Below, in pieces: positions 1-6,671 of a stretch of DNA of 16,132 nt. Below the pieces are notes generated by a model, which was not told where the DNA came from, made no database searches, and was given only the letters and a program-made list of their open reading frames with translations. Position numbers and translations under genes: made by a program. Source of the DNA: Halobacteriales archaeon QH_10_67_13 (lineage in GTDB: Archaea; Halobacteriota; Halobacteria; Halobacteriales; Haloarculaceae); the NCBI GenBank assembly GCA_003021335.1, contig PXQL01000108.1:1-16132 (forward strand), written 5' to 3'. The first letter of the stretch is position 1. Each line of letters begins with the position of its first letter.

Positions 1-208
1 GGGTCGTGTGGTAGTTCGTAGTTGGTAAATGGTAAGTCGTGTTCATCGATCGCTCGACACGCGCCGCTCGACGGCGAGGTAACGGCCGTAACCGACCGGT
101 CGATCGAGATCTGCCGGCGGTGAGACCGGCGACAGTCGCCGCGATCTTGGAGGCCCTGTCTGTGAACCCCCACAAAAACGTCAATACGACTGTCGCCGAA
201 GCCCGCGC

Positions 209-709
209 ATGGACGTATCGATCCGCGAGGCGACCGCCGAAGACGTAAAACGGATCCGCGACGTTCACCTGCGGTCGATCGAGGAACTCAGCGGCCAGGC
301 CTACGACGAGACGCAGGTCGAGGCGTGGGCTCACGACCGCGACCCCGAAGAGTACCCCATCGACGCCGACGAGACACACGTCCTCGTCGCCGAGGCCGAC
401 GGGGTGGTCGGGTTCGGCTGGCTACGCGAGGGCGCCCGAGAACACCTCCGTGCGGCCGTCGAGGGTGAACTCGTCGCGGTGTACGTCCACCCGTCGGTCG
501 CGCGCCGGGGGATCGGATCGCGGCTCTGCGATGCGCTTGAGGCCGAGGCCGACAGTCGGGGACTCGGGTCGCTCGGCTTGTGGGCGTCGCTGAACGCCGT
601 TCCCTTCTACGAGGATCGGGGCTACGACCGCGTGACGGCACACGCTTACGAGTACCGCGACGGCGTCGAACTCACCGTGATCGAAATGCGAAAGCCACTC
701 TCTCGGTAG
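209..709 (+). CDS. GNAT family N-acetyltransferase
   Basis: This 166-residue protein is a complete single-domain GNAT acetyltransferase, which moves an acetyl group from acetyl-CoA to an amine. The N-terminus (MDVSIREATAEDVKRI) is the usual first strand and helix. Motif A lies near residues 90-115: a VAVYVHPSVARRGIGSRL strand-loop-helix whose R-R-G-I-G-S is the Q/RxxGxG/A pyrophosphate-binding loop. The C-terminal part (ASLNAVPFYEDRGYDR) is motif B, with the conserved N..A..FYE..GY pattern. The substrate cannot be told from sequence and could be a small molecule or a protein N-terminus. The ATG at 209 is chosen because the fold begins directly after it. The gene stands alone: the next gene is more than 300 bases away and has different base composition. 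Family assignment is firm; the specific function is open. Confidence 0.9.
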   Translation: MDVSIREATAEDVKRIRDVHLRSIEELSGQAYDETQVEAWAHDRDPEEYPIDADETHVLVAEADGVVGFGWLREGAREHLRAAVEGELVAVYVHPSVARRGIGSRLCDALEAEADSRGLGSLGLWASLNAVPFYEDRGYDRVTAHAYEYRDGVELTVIEMRKPLSR

Positions 710-1036
710 TGGACGACTCGGCGTGTCATGGAATCATTCGTTATTGGTCAGTTGCTCTGTGTATTGGCCGGTGAGGGTGCTGATAATCTTCGTATGTTTT
801 TGGAGACCGTGCGAGATACAGGGCGCGTCTCTTGTATGCCATCCCGGTGACAGCGTCATTATCCAAATTTTCAATACCACGTAATAAGCGAACGCATGTA
901 TTCTGAATTCTAACACGTATCGAACAACAGTAAGCACACTTTCATTAAACGCAACTTAAAGAGAAGATAATAGCTATTTTAGACGACGGGCGATCCGTTT
1001 ATAATTGGTGAAAACGAGAGACACATGTAGATAGTA
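710..1036. other. AT-rich intergenic stretch
   Basis: These 327 bases between the acetyltransferase and the low-GC membrane gene are much richer in A and T than the surrounding chromosome. I see no coding frame with haloarchaeal codon use, no tRNA-like fold and no transposon end. The only interpretable signal is the promoter at the right-hand edge. The stretch looks like the leading part of a foreign, lower-GC segment that continues to about 1860. Confidence 0.55.
998..1005 (+). promoter_or_regulatory. TATA box of the low-GC membrane gene
   Basis: The string tttataat is centred about 35 nt before the ATG at 1037. A start point 25-27 nt downstream would give a leader of only about 9 nt. Confidence 0.55.
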
Positions 1037-1858
1037 ATGAAGATACTATCGCGTATCTTCTCGAAAGTGACTGGCGTTGTACTCGGTATTATTGATTATA
1101 TTGCTGTCCATACCATACCAGTTATTCTTGGGTTCGTCGGCGTTGTTATTGTGGCTGTTGTGACCGGTCTTTTTTATCCGCTTATTATGGGTTCAGGAGT
1201 TACACAACAACAGTTCGCCGGTGTTACTGGAGCTATTGTAATTGCCACGTTCTTTTTTGCTGGTGTTAAACTCTTTATCTGGATCGATTCAATCGGAGGT
1301 TCAGGTAACGAACAGTATCATCTCGAACTGTCAGATGAGACGGTGAATGAACTCGTGACAGAGCTTACTGCGCTTGAACAGTCGCTTACAAAAATCCGTC
1401 ACCACCAACGGCAAGTACAGACTGCGGCGTGGGATGGTGATACGCAGGCGCTTTATATGGAACTGAACGCGCTAGCAACGGAGTGGGAAGATGTCGAGAC
1501 CCGTGCAAATGGCATCAACAAGCTGCTATCTAATGTCTACAGTAAGGCCCCAGTGACTGACGACAGCATCATGACTGTGTGGGGAAAAGTAACCGCACAC
1601 TGGACTGAACTCGGTCCAAACGAGGAAACTCCGCTAATAACTGTCCCACTCCCACAGATAGAGACGGTTGATGATCTTGACACCAGTACGCTAACGATCG
1701 TTGCGTGGGCGCAGGATCGAGCACAATTCAATGAGGATGTATCACTCGTTGCGGCTGACGACCCGGAGACGATCAGTACTGCGATCAAATATAGATGGTC
1801 ACCGGAGCGAATTTCTCGTGCTATTGCTGATAGTCAAGAAACTGACTATATACGCTGA
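1037..1858 (+). CDS. Unrecognised two-helix membrane protein, low GC
   Basis: I do not recognise this 273-residue protein. A short basic amphipathic start (MKILSRIFSKVTG) leads to two hydrophobic helices at about residues 27-51 and 61-83. A soluble domain follows: residues 95-165 are helical and coiled-coil-like (repeated Leu/Val with Glu, Gln and His), and 175-273 is mixed, with a WAQDRAQFNEDV stretch and an RWSPERISRAI segment near the end. A hairpin anchor with a cytoplasmic domain is the likeliest topology. GC is visibly lower and codon use more relaxed than in every other gene here, which suggests horizontal acquisition from a virus, plasmid or lower-GC halophile. It has its own TATA box and no co-oriented neighbour. 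Without a recognisable domain I give no function. Confidence 0.72.
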   Translation: MKILSRIFSKVTGVVLGIIDYIAVHTIPVILGFVGVVIVAVVTGLFYPLIMGSGVTQQQFAGVTGAIVIATFFFAGVKLFIWIDSIGGSGNEQYHLELSDETVNELVTELTALEQSLTKIRHHQRQVQTAAWDGDTQALYMELNALATEWEDVETRANGINKLLSNVYSKAPVTDDSIMTVWGKVTAHWTELGPNEETPLITVPLPQIETVDDLDTSTLTIVAWAQDRAQFNEDVSLVAADDPETISTAIKYRWSPERISRAIADSQETDYIR

Positions 1859-1902
1859 CCTCCAACAGAGTAATTACCTGCCGGCGTGAAATAAACAACA
1901 TA

Positions 1903-1948
1903 GTATCTCAGATCGGTTCGTGCGTCTGGGCGTCGGTCTGTGAGATAC
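1903..1948. repeat. 8-bp inverted repeat with 30-nt spacer
   Basis: GTATCTCA at 1903-1910 is matched by its exact complement TGAGATAC at 1941-1948. The repeat lies just downstream of the low-GC gene, near the edge of the AT-rich segment. It could be a weak terminator hairpin, an operator or the scar of an insertion. Confidence 0.35.
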
Positions 1949-1977
1949 CAGTTGCCAGTTAATTCGGCGGGGTGGGT

Positions 1978-2202
1978 TCACACAGACCGGCGGGCAATGT
2001 ATCCACCGGCACTACCGAGTACGAGCGGGTAGGCTATTCCGACCGCAACGTACGCAACAATCATCTCTACGAGAGGCGGTGTCACCTGAGTATAGATTGC
2101 CGCCAACGCAACCGACGCACAGATGATATACCCAATGGCGATCGCCGCACCTTGTTCCAGTCCGCCGGCAGTCTCTCGCGCCGAATGATACGCTCCCCGA
2201 GA
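1978..2202 (-). pseudogene. Remnant of a small membrane protein, start missing
   Basis: One minus-strand frame is open from just after a stop at 2203-2205 to a TGA at 1978-1980, about 74 codons. It reads as a believable integral membrane protein: a first helix around AIAIGYIICASVALAAIYT, a short loop (QVTPPLVE), and a second helix around MIVAYVAVGIAYPLVLGSAG ending in basic GYIARRSV. There is no ATG, GTG or TTG in this frame before the first helix, so the N-terminus is missing or displaced into another frame. The upstream side abuts the stop of the broken MmgE/PrpD gene. I infer a truncated gene, probably damaged by the same kind of small deletion seen elsewhere in this window. The family is not recognised. 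Confidence 0.5.
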
Positions 2203-2225
2203 TCAATCGGCGGCCTCGGAGACGG

Positions 2226-3496
2226 TCAGGCGAGCAGCCCCGTCAGGTCCGCTGTCGTCTTCGATTCGAGGTCTTTGATCGTCTCGACGATCTCCTCGCG
2301 GCGCTTTTGCCCGTAGACGTTCGCAGCCATCGGGTGGAACTTCTCCTCGAGTTCGGCCCAGTCCATGGGGTCGGTCGGGTGCCCCCGGAAGGCATCTTTT
2401 TCGACGTGGTGGACGGTACCGTCTTCGAGTTCGACGTCGATCGCGGCGGGCATCTCGCCGTCCTCGAAGCGCTCGGTGAAGCTCTCGTTTTCGGTGACGG
2501 TGACCGTCCCGAGTAGCTCTTGTACGTCCGGGGACTGTATCCGGTCGGGCTCGTACTGTGCGTTGTGCATCTCCCGGTCGAGCAGCGCCGCCGCGAGCAT
2601 GTAGGGAAGGGAGTGATCGGCCTGGGCTTTCGTCTCAACGACGTGGCGGTCGCCCTCGCCGCCGCCGATGATCAGCTTCGCGCCGTGGAACGTCTCGAGG
2701 TGGTTTCGGCGACGTACCGCTTTGCCATCACGTCCTCGACACGGCGACAGGCCGGATCGAGGTCCACCTCGAACTCTCCCGAGATGATCTGCTGCCAGCC
2801 TTTCTGTCCCTCGAAGAGGTTCTTTGGGCCCTCCATGCCCTCGTCCGCGAGCAGGGCGGCGTAGGCCCCGTTGCGGGCGGCGTTGCCGGCCGCGACGCCT
2901 TTCCACTCGTTGATGCCCCCGGTCCGGGTCACCCGGAGAGCGTTGTGGGCGGTGCCGGCGATCCCGATCGCGTCCCGGATCGCCTCGCGGTCGAGATCGA
3001 GCAGCGCGGCCGCCGCGGCCGCCTGGGTGATGACGGTGTGGGTAACGTGATCGAACCCCCGGTCGCGGACGGGCGCGTTCCAGGCCAGCTCGCCCTGTAG
3101 CTCGTAGGCGATCGCGGCCGCCTCGATCAGCTCCCGGCCGGTCGCCCCGACGGCTTCCCCGACCGCGACGATCGTGCCGACGTTGTCACTCGGGTGTGGC
3201 GTCTCGCCCGGGGCGAGAAACGAGTCCATGAAATCCAGGTATCGGGTCAGCGTCGTATTGTACATTGCCGCGCCGGCCGGCGAGGCGGTTTCGCCGGCCG
3301 CCCACAGCGACGCCCCGTCTCCGCCCTCCCTGGTGACCGTCTTCCGGACGGCCTCAACCGGCGGTTCGCCGACCGCCCCGAGCCCGATCCCCACCGAGTC
3401 CAGCAGCCGGCGCTTGAGCTGGTCGACGACCTCCGCCGGCAGGTCATCGTACTCGACGGTCTCGACGAACGCCGCGATTTCGGCTGTCGTCGTCAT
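2226..3496 (-). pseudogene. MmgE/PrpD family protein, internally deleted and frameshifted
   Basis: This is the MmgE/PrpD family, which includes 2-methylcitrate dehydratase and cis-aconitate decarboxylase relatives acting on small tricarboxylic acids. Residues 1-265 from the ATG at 3496 read MTTTAEIAAFVETVEYDD and include family landmarks: LLDSVGIGLGAVGEPP, GETPHPSDN near 97-105, and GGINEWKGVAAGNAARNG near 193-210. The frame fails after AKRYVAET at about 2700. The family pattern resumes in another frame with LETFHGAKLIIGGGEGDR, through ETKAQADHSLPYMLAAALLD, to a stop at 2226. Relatives carry roughly 25-30 more residues between YVAE and LETF, so this is a deletion of about 75-95 nt, not a one-base slip. 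The gene has its own TATA box and lies 64 nt downstream of pantoate kinase. The exact substrate is not assignable. Confidence 0.85.
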
Positions 3497-3517
3497 GTGC
3501 GTCGTTCGCGCGGCCCG

Positions 3518-3524
3518 AATAAAA
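3518..3524 (-). promoter_or_regulatory. TATA box of the MmgE/PrpD gene
   Basis: On the minus strand TTTTATT is centred about 25 nt before the ATG at 3496. It supports that start and a leaderless transcript separate from the upstream pantoate kinase gene. Confidence 0.5.
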
Positions 3525-3560
3525 GCCCCGGGCGAGCCCGGGCCCGTCGCACACGGGCGG

Positions 3561-4397
3561 TCAGGGCCGCTCTTCGAGGCTGGCCCCGCCGGGGTGGATC
3601 CGACAGGCTGCCGGCTCGTAGCCCGCGTCGGAGAGCCCGGTCCCGAGTGCAACGACGGTCTCGCCGAGCATCCCCATCGTCGCGCTGCCGCCGGCCTCGG
3701 CGACCGCCTCGATCGCCTCCCGGACCCGGTCGGTCAGCAGGCCCGACTCCCGGGCGAACCGCCGCGAGGCCCGCATGAACCGGTCGACCGTCGGCTCGGC
3801 TACGACCGCCGAAAGGGCCCGCTCGCCGGCTGCGTCGATCGCCTCGGTTTCCTCGCCGACGACCGCGGCGGTGTCTACCTCCCCGAAGCTGTGGTACTCG
3901 ATTCGACCCCGCGCCGGGATCGCGTCGAGCAGGTTGTCCTGTGGCCCGCCCGGCTCGAGCCGGATTGGCACGCCGCCCCGGGCCTGGGCGACCACGTCCC
4001 CGAGCCCGGTGCCCGACTGGACTTCGGCGCCGTGGGCGATCGTACACAGTTCGTTTTCCGAGAGCCGGCGGTCGAAGGCGGCGTTCGCGGCGAGTGCGGC
4101 CCCCAGTGACGCGGCCCCGGAGACGCCAAAGCCCGCGCCGACCGGTAGGTCCGTCGCGATCTGTACCTCGGCGGTCGCCTCGAGGGCATCGAGCACCCGC
4201 TCGACCGGGGCCATCTCGATCGATTCGCCGTCCAGGAGAACCTGTCGCCGGTCGGCGGGCCGGACGGTCACCGTCGCGCCCGAAGAGAGGACGATCCCGC
4301 CGCCCCGCGAGCCCGCCCTGGTCGGGTCGTCGTCTTCCTCGACGCTGAAGAAGCCGGTCACGTGTCCCGGGACGAACGCCCGCGCCAGATCCGTCAT
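3561..4397 (-). CDS. pok: Archaeal pantoate kinase (GHMP family)
   Basis: This 278-residue protein matches the archaeal pantoate kinase family. It phosphorylates pantoate with ATP to 4-phosphopantoate, the step archaea use with phosphopantothenate synthetase in place of bacterial PanC/PanK on the way to coenzyme A. The N-terminus MTDLARAFVPGHVTGFFSV is the family signature. The GHMP ATP-binding loop is PVGAGFGVSGAASLG at about 85-99. The third GHMP motif is represented by GGSATMGMLGETVVALGTG near residues 236-254. The C-terminus (GYEPAACRIHPGGA) is also typical, and the length fits a complete gene. It is divergent from the small gene at 4519 and upstream of the MmgE/PrpD gene. Other GHMP kinases are less likely, given the start signature. 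Confidence 0.88.
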   Translation of the reverse strand: MTDLARAFVPGHVTGFFSVEEDDDPTRAGSRGGGIVLSSGATVTVRPADRRQVLLDGESIEMAPVERVLDALEATAEVQIATDLPVGAGFGVSGAASLGAALAANAAFDRRLSENELCTIAHGAEVQSGTGLGDVVAQARGGVPIRLEPGGPQDNLLDAIPARGRIEYHSFGEVDTAAVVGEETEAIDAAGERALSAVVAEPTVDRFMRASRRFARESGLLTDRVREAIEAVAEAGGSATMGMLGETVVALGTGLSDAGYEPAACRIHPGGASLEERP

Positions 4398-4420
4398 GGC
4401 CCCAGCCCGGTGCTCCGTCG

Positions 4421-4426
4421 ACTAAA
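4421..4426 (-). promoter_or_regulatory. TATA box of pantoate kinase
   Basis: TTTAGT on the minus strand is centred about 26 nt before the ATG at 4397, the spacing expected for a leaderless haloarchaeal transcript. Confidence 0.5.
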
Positions 4427-4518
4427 CGCCGGCGGCTCGCCCGCCGGCCCTCGACGGATCCGGGGTCCCTCGGTGGTCCTGAGGACAAGAGCCAGGTGTC
4501 TCCGGGGCAACCGTCGGT

Positions 4519-4845
4519 ATGGACGAACCCGAACCCGTCGAGGATTGGCCGGATCGCCCGCTCTCGGAACCCGAAGCCGTAGATCGGGTCGAGGACGGTA
4601 TCGCGGTCTGGGTCATGGACCACGAAAGCGGCGTCCGGTCGGTCGCGGTGCCGCCGGACGCCCCCGAGGACGCGGTCGTCGACCTCGTTCTTGAGACCGA
4701 ACGCGCGTTCGAGATGTACAGCTACACTCGCGGGGAGTGGCTGGATTACGGTACCCAGCGCAAGGACGACGAGGAGGCCCCGCCGATGGCCGGCACCCTC
4801 GAGAGCTACCGGCTGCTCGCCGGCGAGTCGGAGACCGCCGAGTAG
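4519..4845 (+). CDS. Small acidic haloarchaeal protein of unknown function
   Basis: This 108-residue, strongly acidic protein (MDEPEPVEDWPDRPLSEPEA start) has the charge and codon use of a genuine haloarchaeal cytosolic protein. It has no membrane segment, no signal peptide and no Cys or His cluster. The middle (GIAVWVMDHESGVRSVAVPPDAPEDAVVD and an ERAFEMYSYTRGEWLDY stretch) looks like a compact alpha-beta domain. I read it as a conserved uncharacterised haloarchaeal family but cannot name it. It is divergent from pantoate kinase with about 120 bases between them, and its stop lies 14 bases before the structured element that starts near 4859. No clear promoter is visible. Confidence 0.75.
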   Translation: MDEPEPVEDWPDRPLSEPEAVDRVEDGIAVWVMDHESGVRSVAVPPDAPEDAVVDLVLETERAFEMYSYTRGEWLDYGTQRKDDEEAPPMAGTLESYRLLAGESETAE

Positions 4846-4858
4846 TTACGGAAGTTCG

Positions 4859-5314
4859 AGGAGAAAGCCCCGCCGCTTACCGCGGGGATGAATCCGACAC
4901 CTCCGCCACAACCGCCGGAGTTAAGAATCCTGACAGCATATTGTCGAACAAGCACAACGGGCAAAACCTGGCGGTTGGATTGGGGTCCGTCCGGACGACG
5001 AAGGCCACCATACTGTTCCCGAGAGGGCGTGCAGGCAGGCCGATGGCACGGCCCGTGCTCGGACGCCCCGAAAGGGGTGACCGGGGGCATCCCAGCCGTC
5101 TCTCCGAGACGAATGGGATGCACGGTGCAAGCGGATACCGTGTCCGAACGGACGCGCAACACGCCACACCCCTCGCGGGGCCGACGTATCGCGCACGAAT
5201 CCGGTATCGCCTCGCCGGACCCCATCCGGCAGGCGAGACGTTGCCAGCAGGGACACGGGACCGGCCCGCTGTCCCGCGCTGGAATCCTCGCCCTTCAGCG
5301 CGGGGAGGATGTCA
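4859..5314 (+). ncRNA. Candidate structured RNA / transposase-less IS200/IS605-like element (element 1)
   Basis: This 456-base block has no convincing coding frame but many strong stems: 4868-4873/4882-4887, 4901-4905/4916-4920 competing with 4910-4916/4970-4976, 5046-5050/5054-5058, CCCC-GAAA-GGGG at 5066-5077 inside 5058-5062/5081-5085, 5087-5094/5114-5121 around 5098-5102/5106-5110, 5134-5140/5202-5208, 5169-5172/5177-5180, 5211-5216/5232-5237, and a long hairpin 5244-5259/5265-5282. It opens with GGAGAAAGCCCCG plus a hairpin and closes with TGGAATCC, a TTCA-loop hairpin and GGGGAGGATGTCA, which resembles the right end of haloarchaeal TnpB elements. No tnpA or tnpB is present. It may be a non-autonomous (PATE-like) element, an internally deleted element keeping its omega-RNA, or a free-standing RNA. 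The RNA call is inference from folding. Confidence 0.5.
5281..5314 (+). mobile_element. IS200/IS605-type right end (element 1)
   Basis: The end comprises GGAATCCTCG, a CCCTTCAGCG loop region and GGGGAGGATGTCA; TCCTC and GAGGA pair across it. The last three bases (TCA, 5312-5314) are the complement of the aspS stop codon, so the element ends exactly at the end of aspS. The same terminal octamer GGATGTCA closes the elements at 13979 and 14802. Confidence 0.6.
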
Positions 5315-6625
5315 AGGGGAGAGTCGCTGGCGGTCCCTGGGGAAGAGCACGGCCTCGCGGACGTTCTCCAGCCCGAGCATCGTCATGACCAGCCGGTCGG
5401 CCCCCAGTCCCCAGCCGGCGTGGGGGGGCATCCCGTACCGGAACATCTTCGTGTAGTACTCGAAGGCCGCCGGATCCAGCCCCTGTTGTTCGAACCCCAC
5501 GACCAGCCGGTCGTGGCGGTGCTCGCGCTGTCCGCCCGAGGCCAGTTCGAGGGAGGGATGCATCAGGTCAAAGCCCGTCGAGACGTCCGGATCGTCCGCC
5601 AGATCGCGGATGTAGAAGGGCTTGATCTCGCTGGGCCACTCGGTGACGAAGTAGTGTTCACCGACGGCCCCGCCGAGGGCCCGTTCGGCCTCCGTCGAGA
5701 GGTCGTCGCCCCAGACCAGCGGCTCGGCGAGCTCGCCGGTGGCGTTGACCCGCTCGATCGCCTCCTCGTAGGTGAGCCGCGGAAAGTCGCCGTCGGGAAC
5801 AGAAAACTCCGCGAGCCCGAGCGCCTCCAGTTGGGACCGACAGTTCCGGGCGACGGCCTCGTAGGCCCCGGTGACGATCGCCTCGGCGGCGTCCATCGCG
5901 TCGCCGGCGTCGAAAAACGCCGCCTCGAGGTCGATCGAGGTCGCCTCGTTGAGGTGCCGGGGGGTGTTGTGTTCCTCGGCACGGAAGATCGGCCCGACCT
6001 CGAAGACCCGCTCTAGCCCCGACCCGATCATCAGCTGCTTGAACAGCTGCGGGCTCTGGTTCATAAACGCCTCCTGTCCAAAGTAGGTGATCGGGAACAG
6101 CTCGGTGCCGCCCTCGGTGCCGGTGGCGACGATCTTCGGCGTGTTGATCTCCGTACAGCCAAGCTCGCGGAACTGCTCGCGGACCGCGCGCAGTACCTCC
6201 GCGCGGATTTCGAAGATCGCCTCGACCTCGGGTTTGCGGAGATCCAGCGTGCGGTTGTCGAGCCGCGTCGGGAGTTCGGCCTCGACCTTCCCGGAGGGAT
6301 CGAGTGGCAGCTCCGGATCGGCCGGCGAGATCACTTCGAAGGCGTTGGGAACGACCTCGACGCCGGTCGGCGCCCGGTCTTCGGCCTCGACAGCCCCCGC
6401 GACCGAGACCACGCTCTCGCGGTGGATGTTCAGGGCGGTCTCGACCAGCTCGTCGTCGAGCTCGTCTTTCTCGAATTTCACCTGGATCTTGCCGGTCGTG
6501 TCTCGCAGGATGAGAAAGGCGATACCACCAAGATCGCGGATCTCGTGGACCCAGCCGGCAAGGGTCGCCTCCCGGCCGGGCTCGGCGTCCGCGGCGTAGG
6601 TTCGGGTTTCGGGATCTACAGCCAT
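5312..6625 (-). CDS. aspS: Aspartyl-tRNA synthetase, archaeal, probably non-discriminating
   Basis: This complete 437-residue class IIb synthetase charges tRNA-Asp with aspartate. The OB-fold anticodon-binding domain spans about 1-105 ([19 protein letters not shown]). The catalytic domain has motif 2 [11 protein letters not shown] near 214-224 and motif 3 [14 protein letters not shown] near 406-419. The C-terminus [13 protein letters not shown] is the normal archaeal ending. Residue 27 is His and residue 86 is Pro. From published work on archaeal AspRS, discriminating enzymes carry Trp and Lys at these anticodon-reading positions, so this enzyme should also charge tRNA-Asn with Asp, feeding the GatB-containing amidotransferase encoded nearby. 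No internal deletion is visible, unlike topA and gatB. The stop codon overlaps the right end of element 1. Confidence 0.95.
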   Translation of the reverse strand: MAVDPETRTYAADAEPGREATLAGWVHEIRDLGGIAFLILRDTTGKIQVKFEKDELDDELVETALNIHRESVVSVAGAVEAEDRAPTGVEVVPNAFEVISPADPELPLDPSGKVEAELPTRLDNRTLDLRKPEVEAIFEIRAEVLRAVREQFRELGCTEINTPKIVATGTEGGTELFPITYFGQEAFMNQSPQLFKQLMIGSGLERVFEVGPIFRAEEHNTPRHLNEATSIDLEAAFFDAGDAMDAAEAIVTGAYEAVARNCRSQLEALGLAEFSVPDGDFPRLTYEEAIERVNATGELAEPLVWGDDLSTEAERALGGAVGEHYFVTEWPSEIKPFYIRDLADDPDVSTGFDLMHPSLELASGGQREHRHDRLVVGFEQQGLDPAAFEYYTKMFRYGMPPHAGWGLGADRLVMTMLGLENVREAVLFPRDRQRLSP

Positions 6626-6648
6626 ACCCGCGGTTTCGCTCGCCGGAA

Positions 6649-6654
6649 CTTAAG
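6649..6654 (-). promoter_or_regulatory. TATA-like box of aspS
   Basis: CTTAAG lies about 26 nt upstream of the aspS ATG at 6625, in the gap between the topA stop at 6672 and aspS. aspS can therefore be transcribed separately and leaderless. Confidence 0.5.
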
Positions 6655-6671
6655 CCCCCTCTTTCGGACGC

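Noticed and set aside
39..248. 69-codon plus-strand frame at the left edge
   Set aside because: It overlaps the acetyltransferase start, is Arg-rich and has no promoter or recognisable domain.
3174..4109. 311-codon plus-strand open frame opposite the MmgE/PrpD and pantoate kinase genes
   Set aside because: It crosses the boundary between two recognised genes, has no family features, and is Arg/Pro/Ala-rich, unlike haloarchaeal proteins.
4877..5167. Minus-strand 96-codon frame with a CPLC motif inside element 1
   Set aside because: The Cys pair alone is weak evidence; the region folds strongly as RNA, the frame lacks acidic haloarchaeal composition and has no promoter.
4859..5314. RNase P RNA or SRP RNA
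   Set aside because: The universal RNase P strings (GAGGAAAGUCC and ACAGAA regions) and the SRP helix 8 sequence are not found, although the size is similar.
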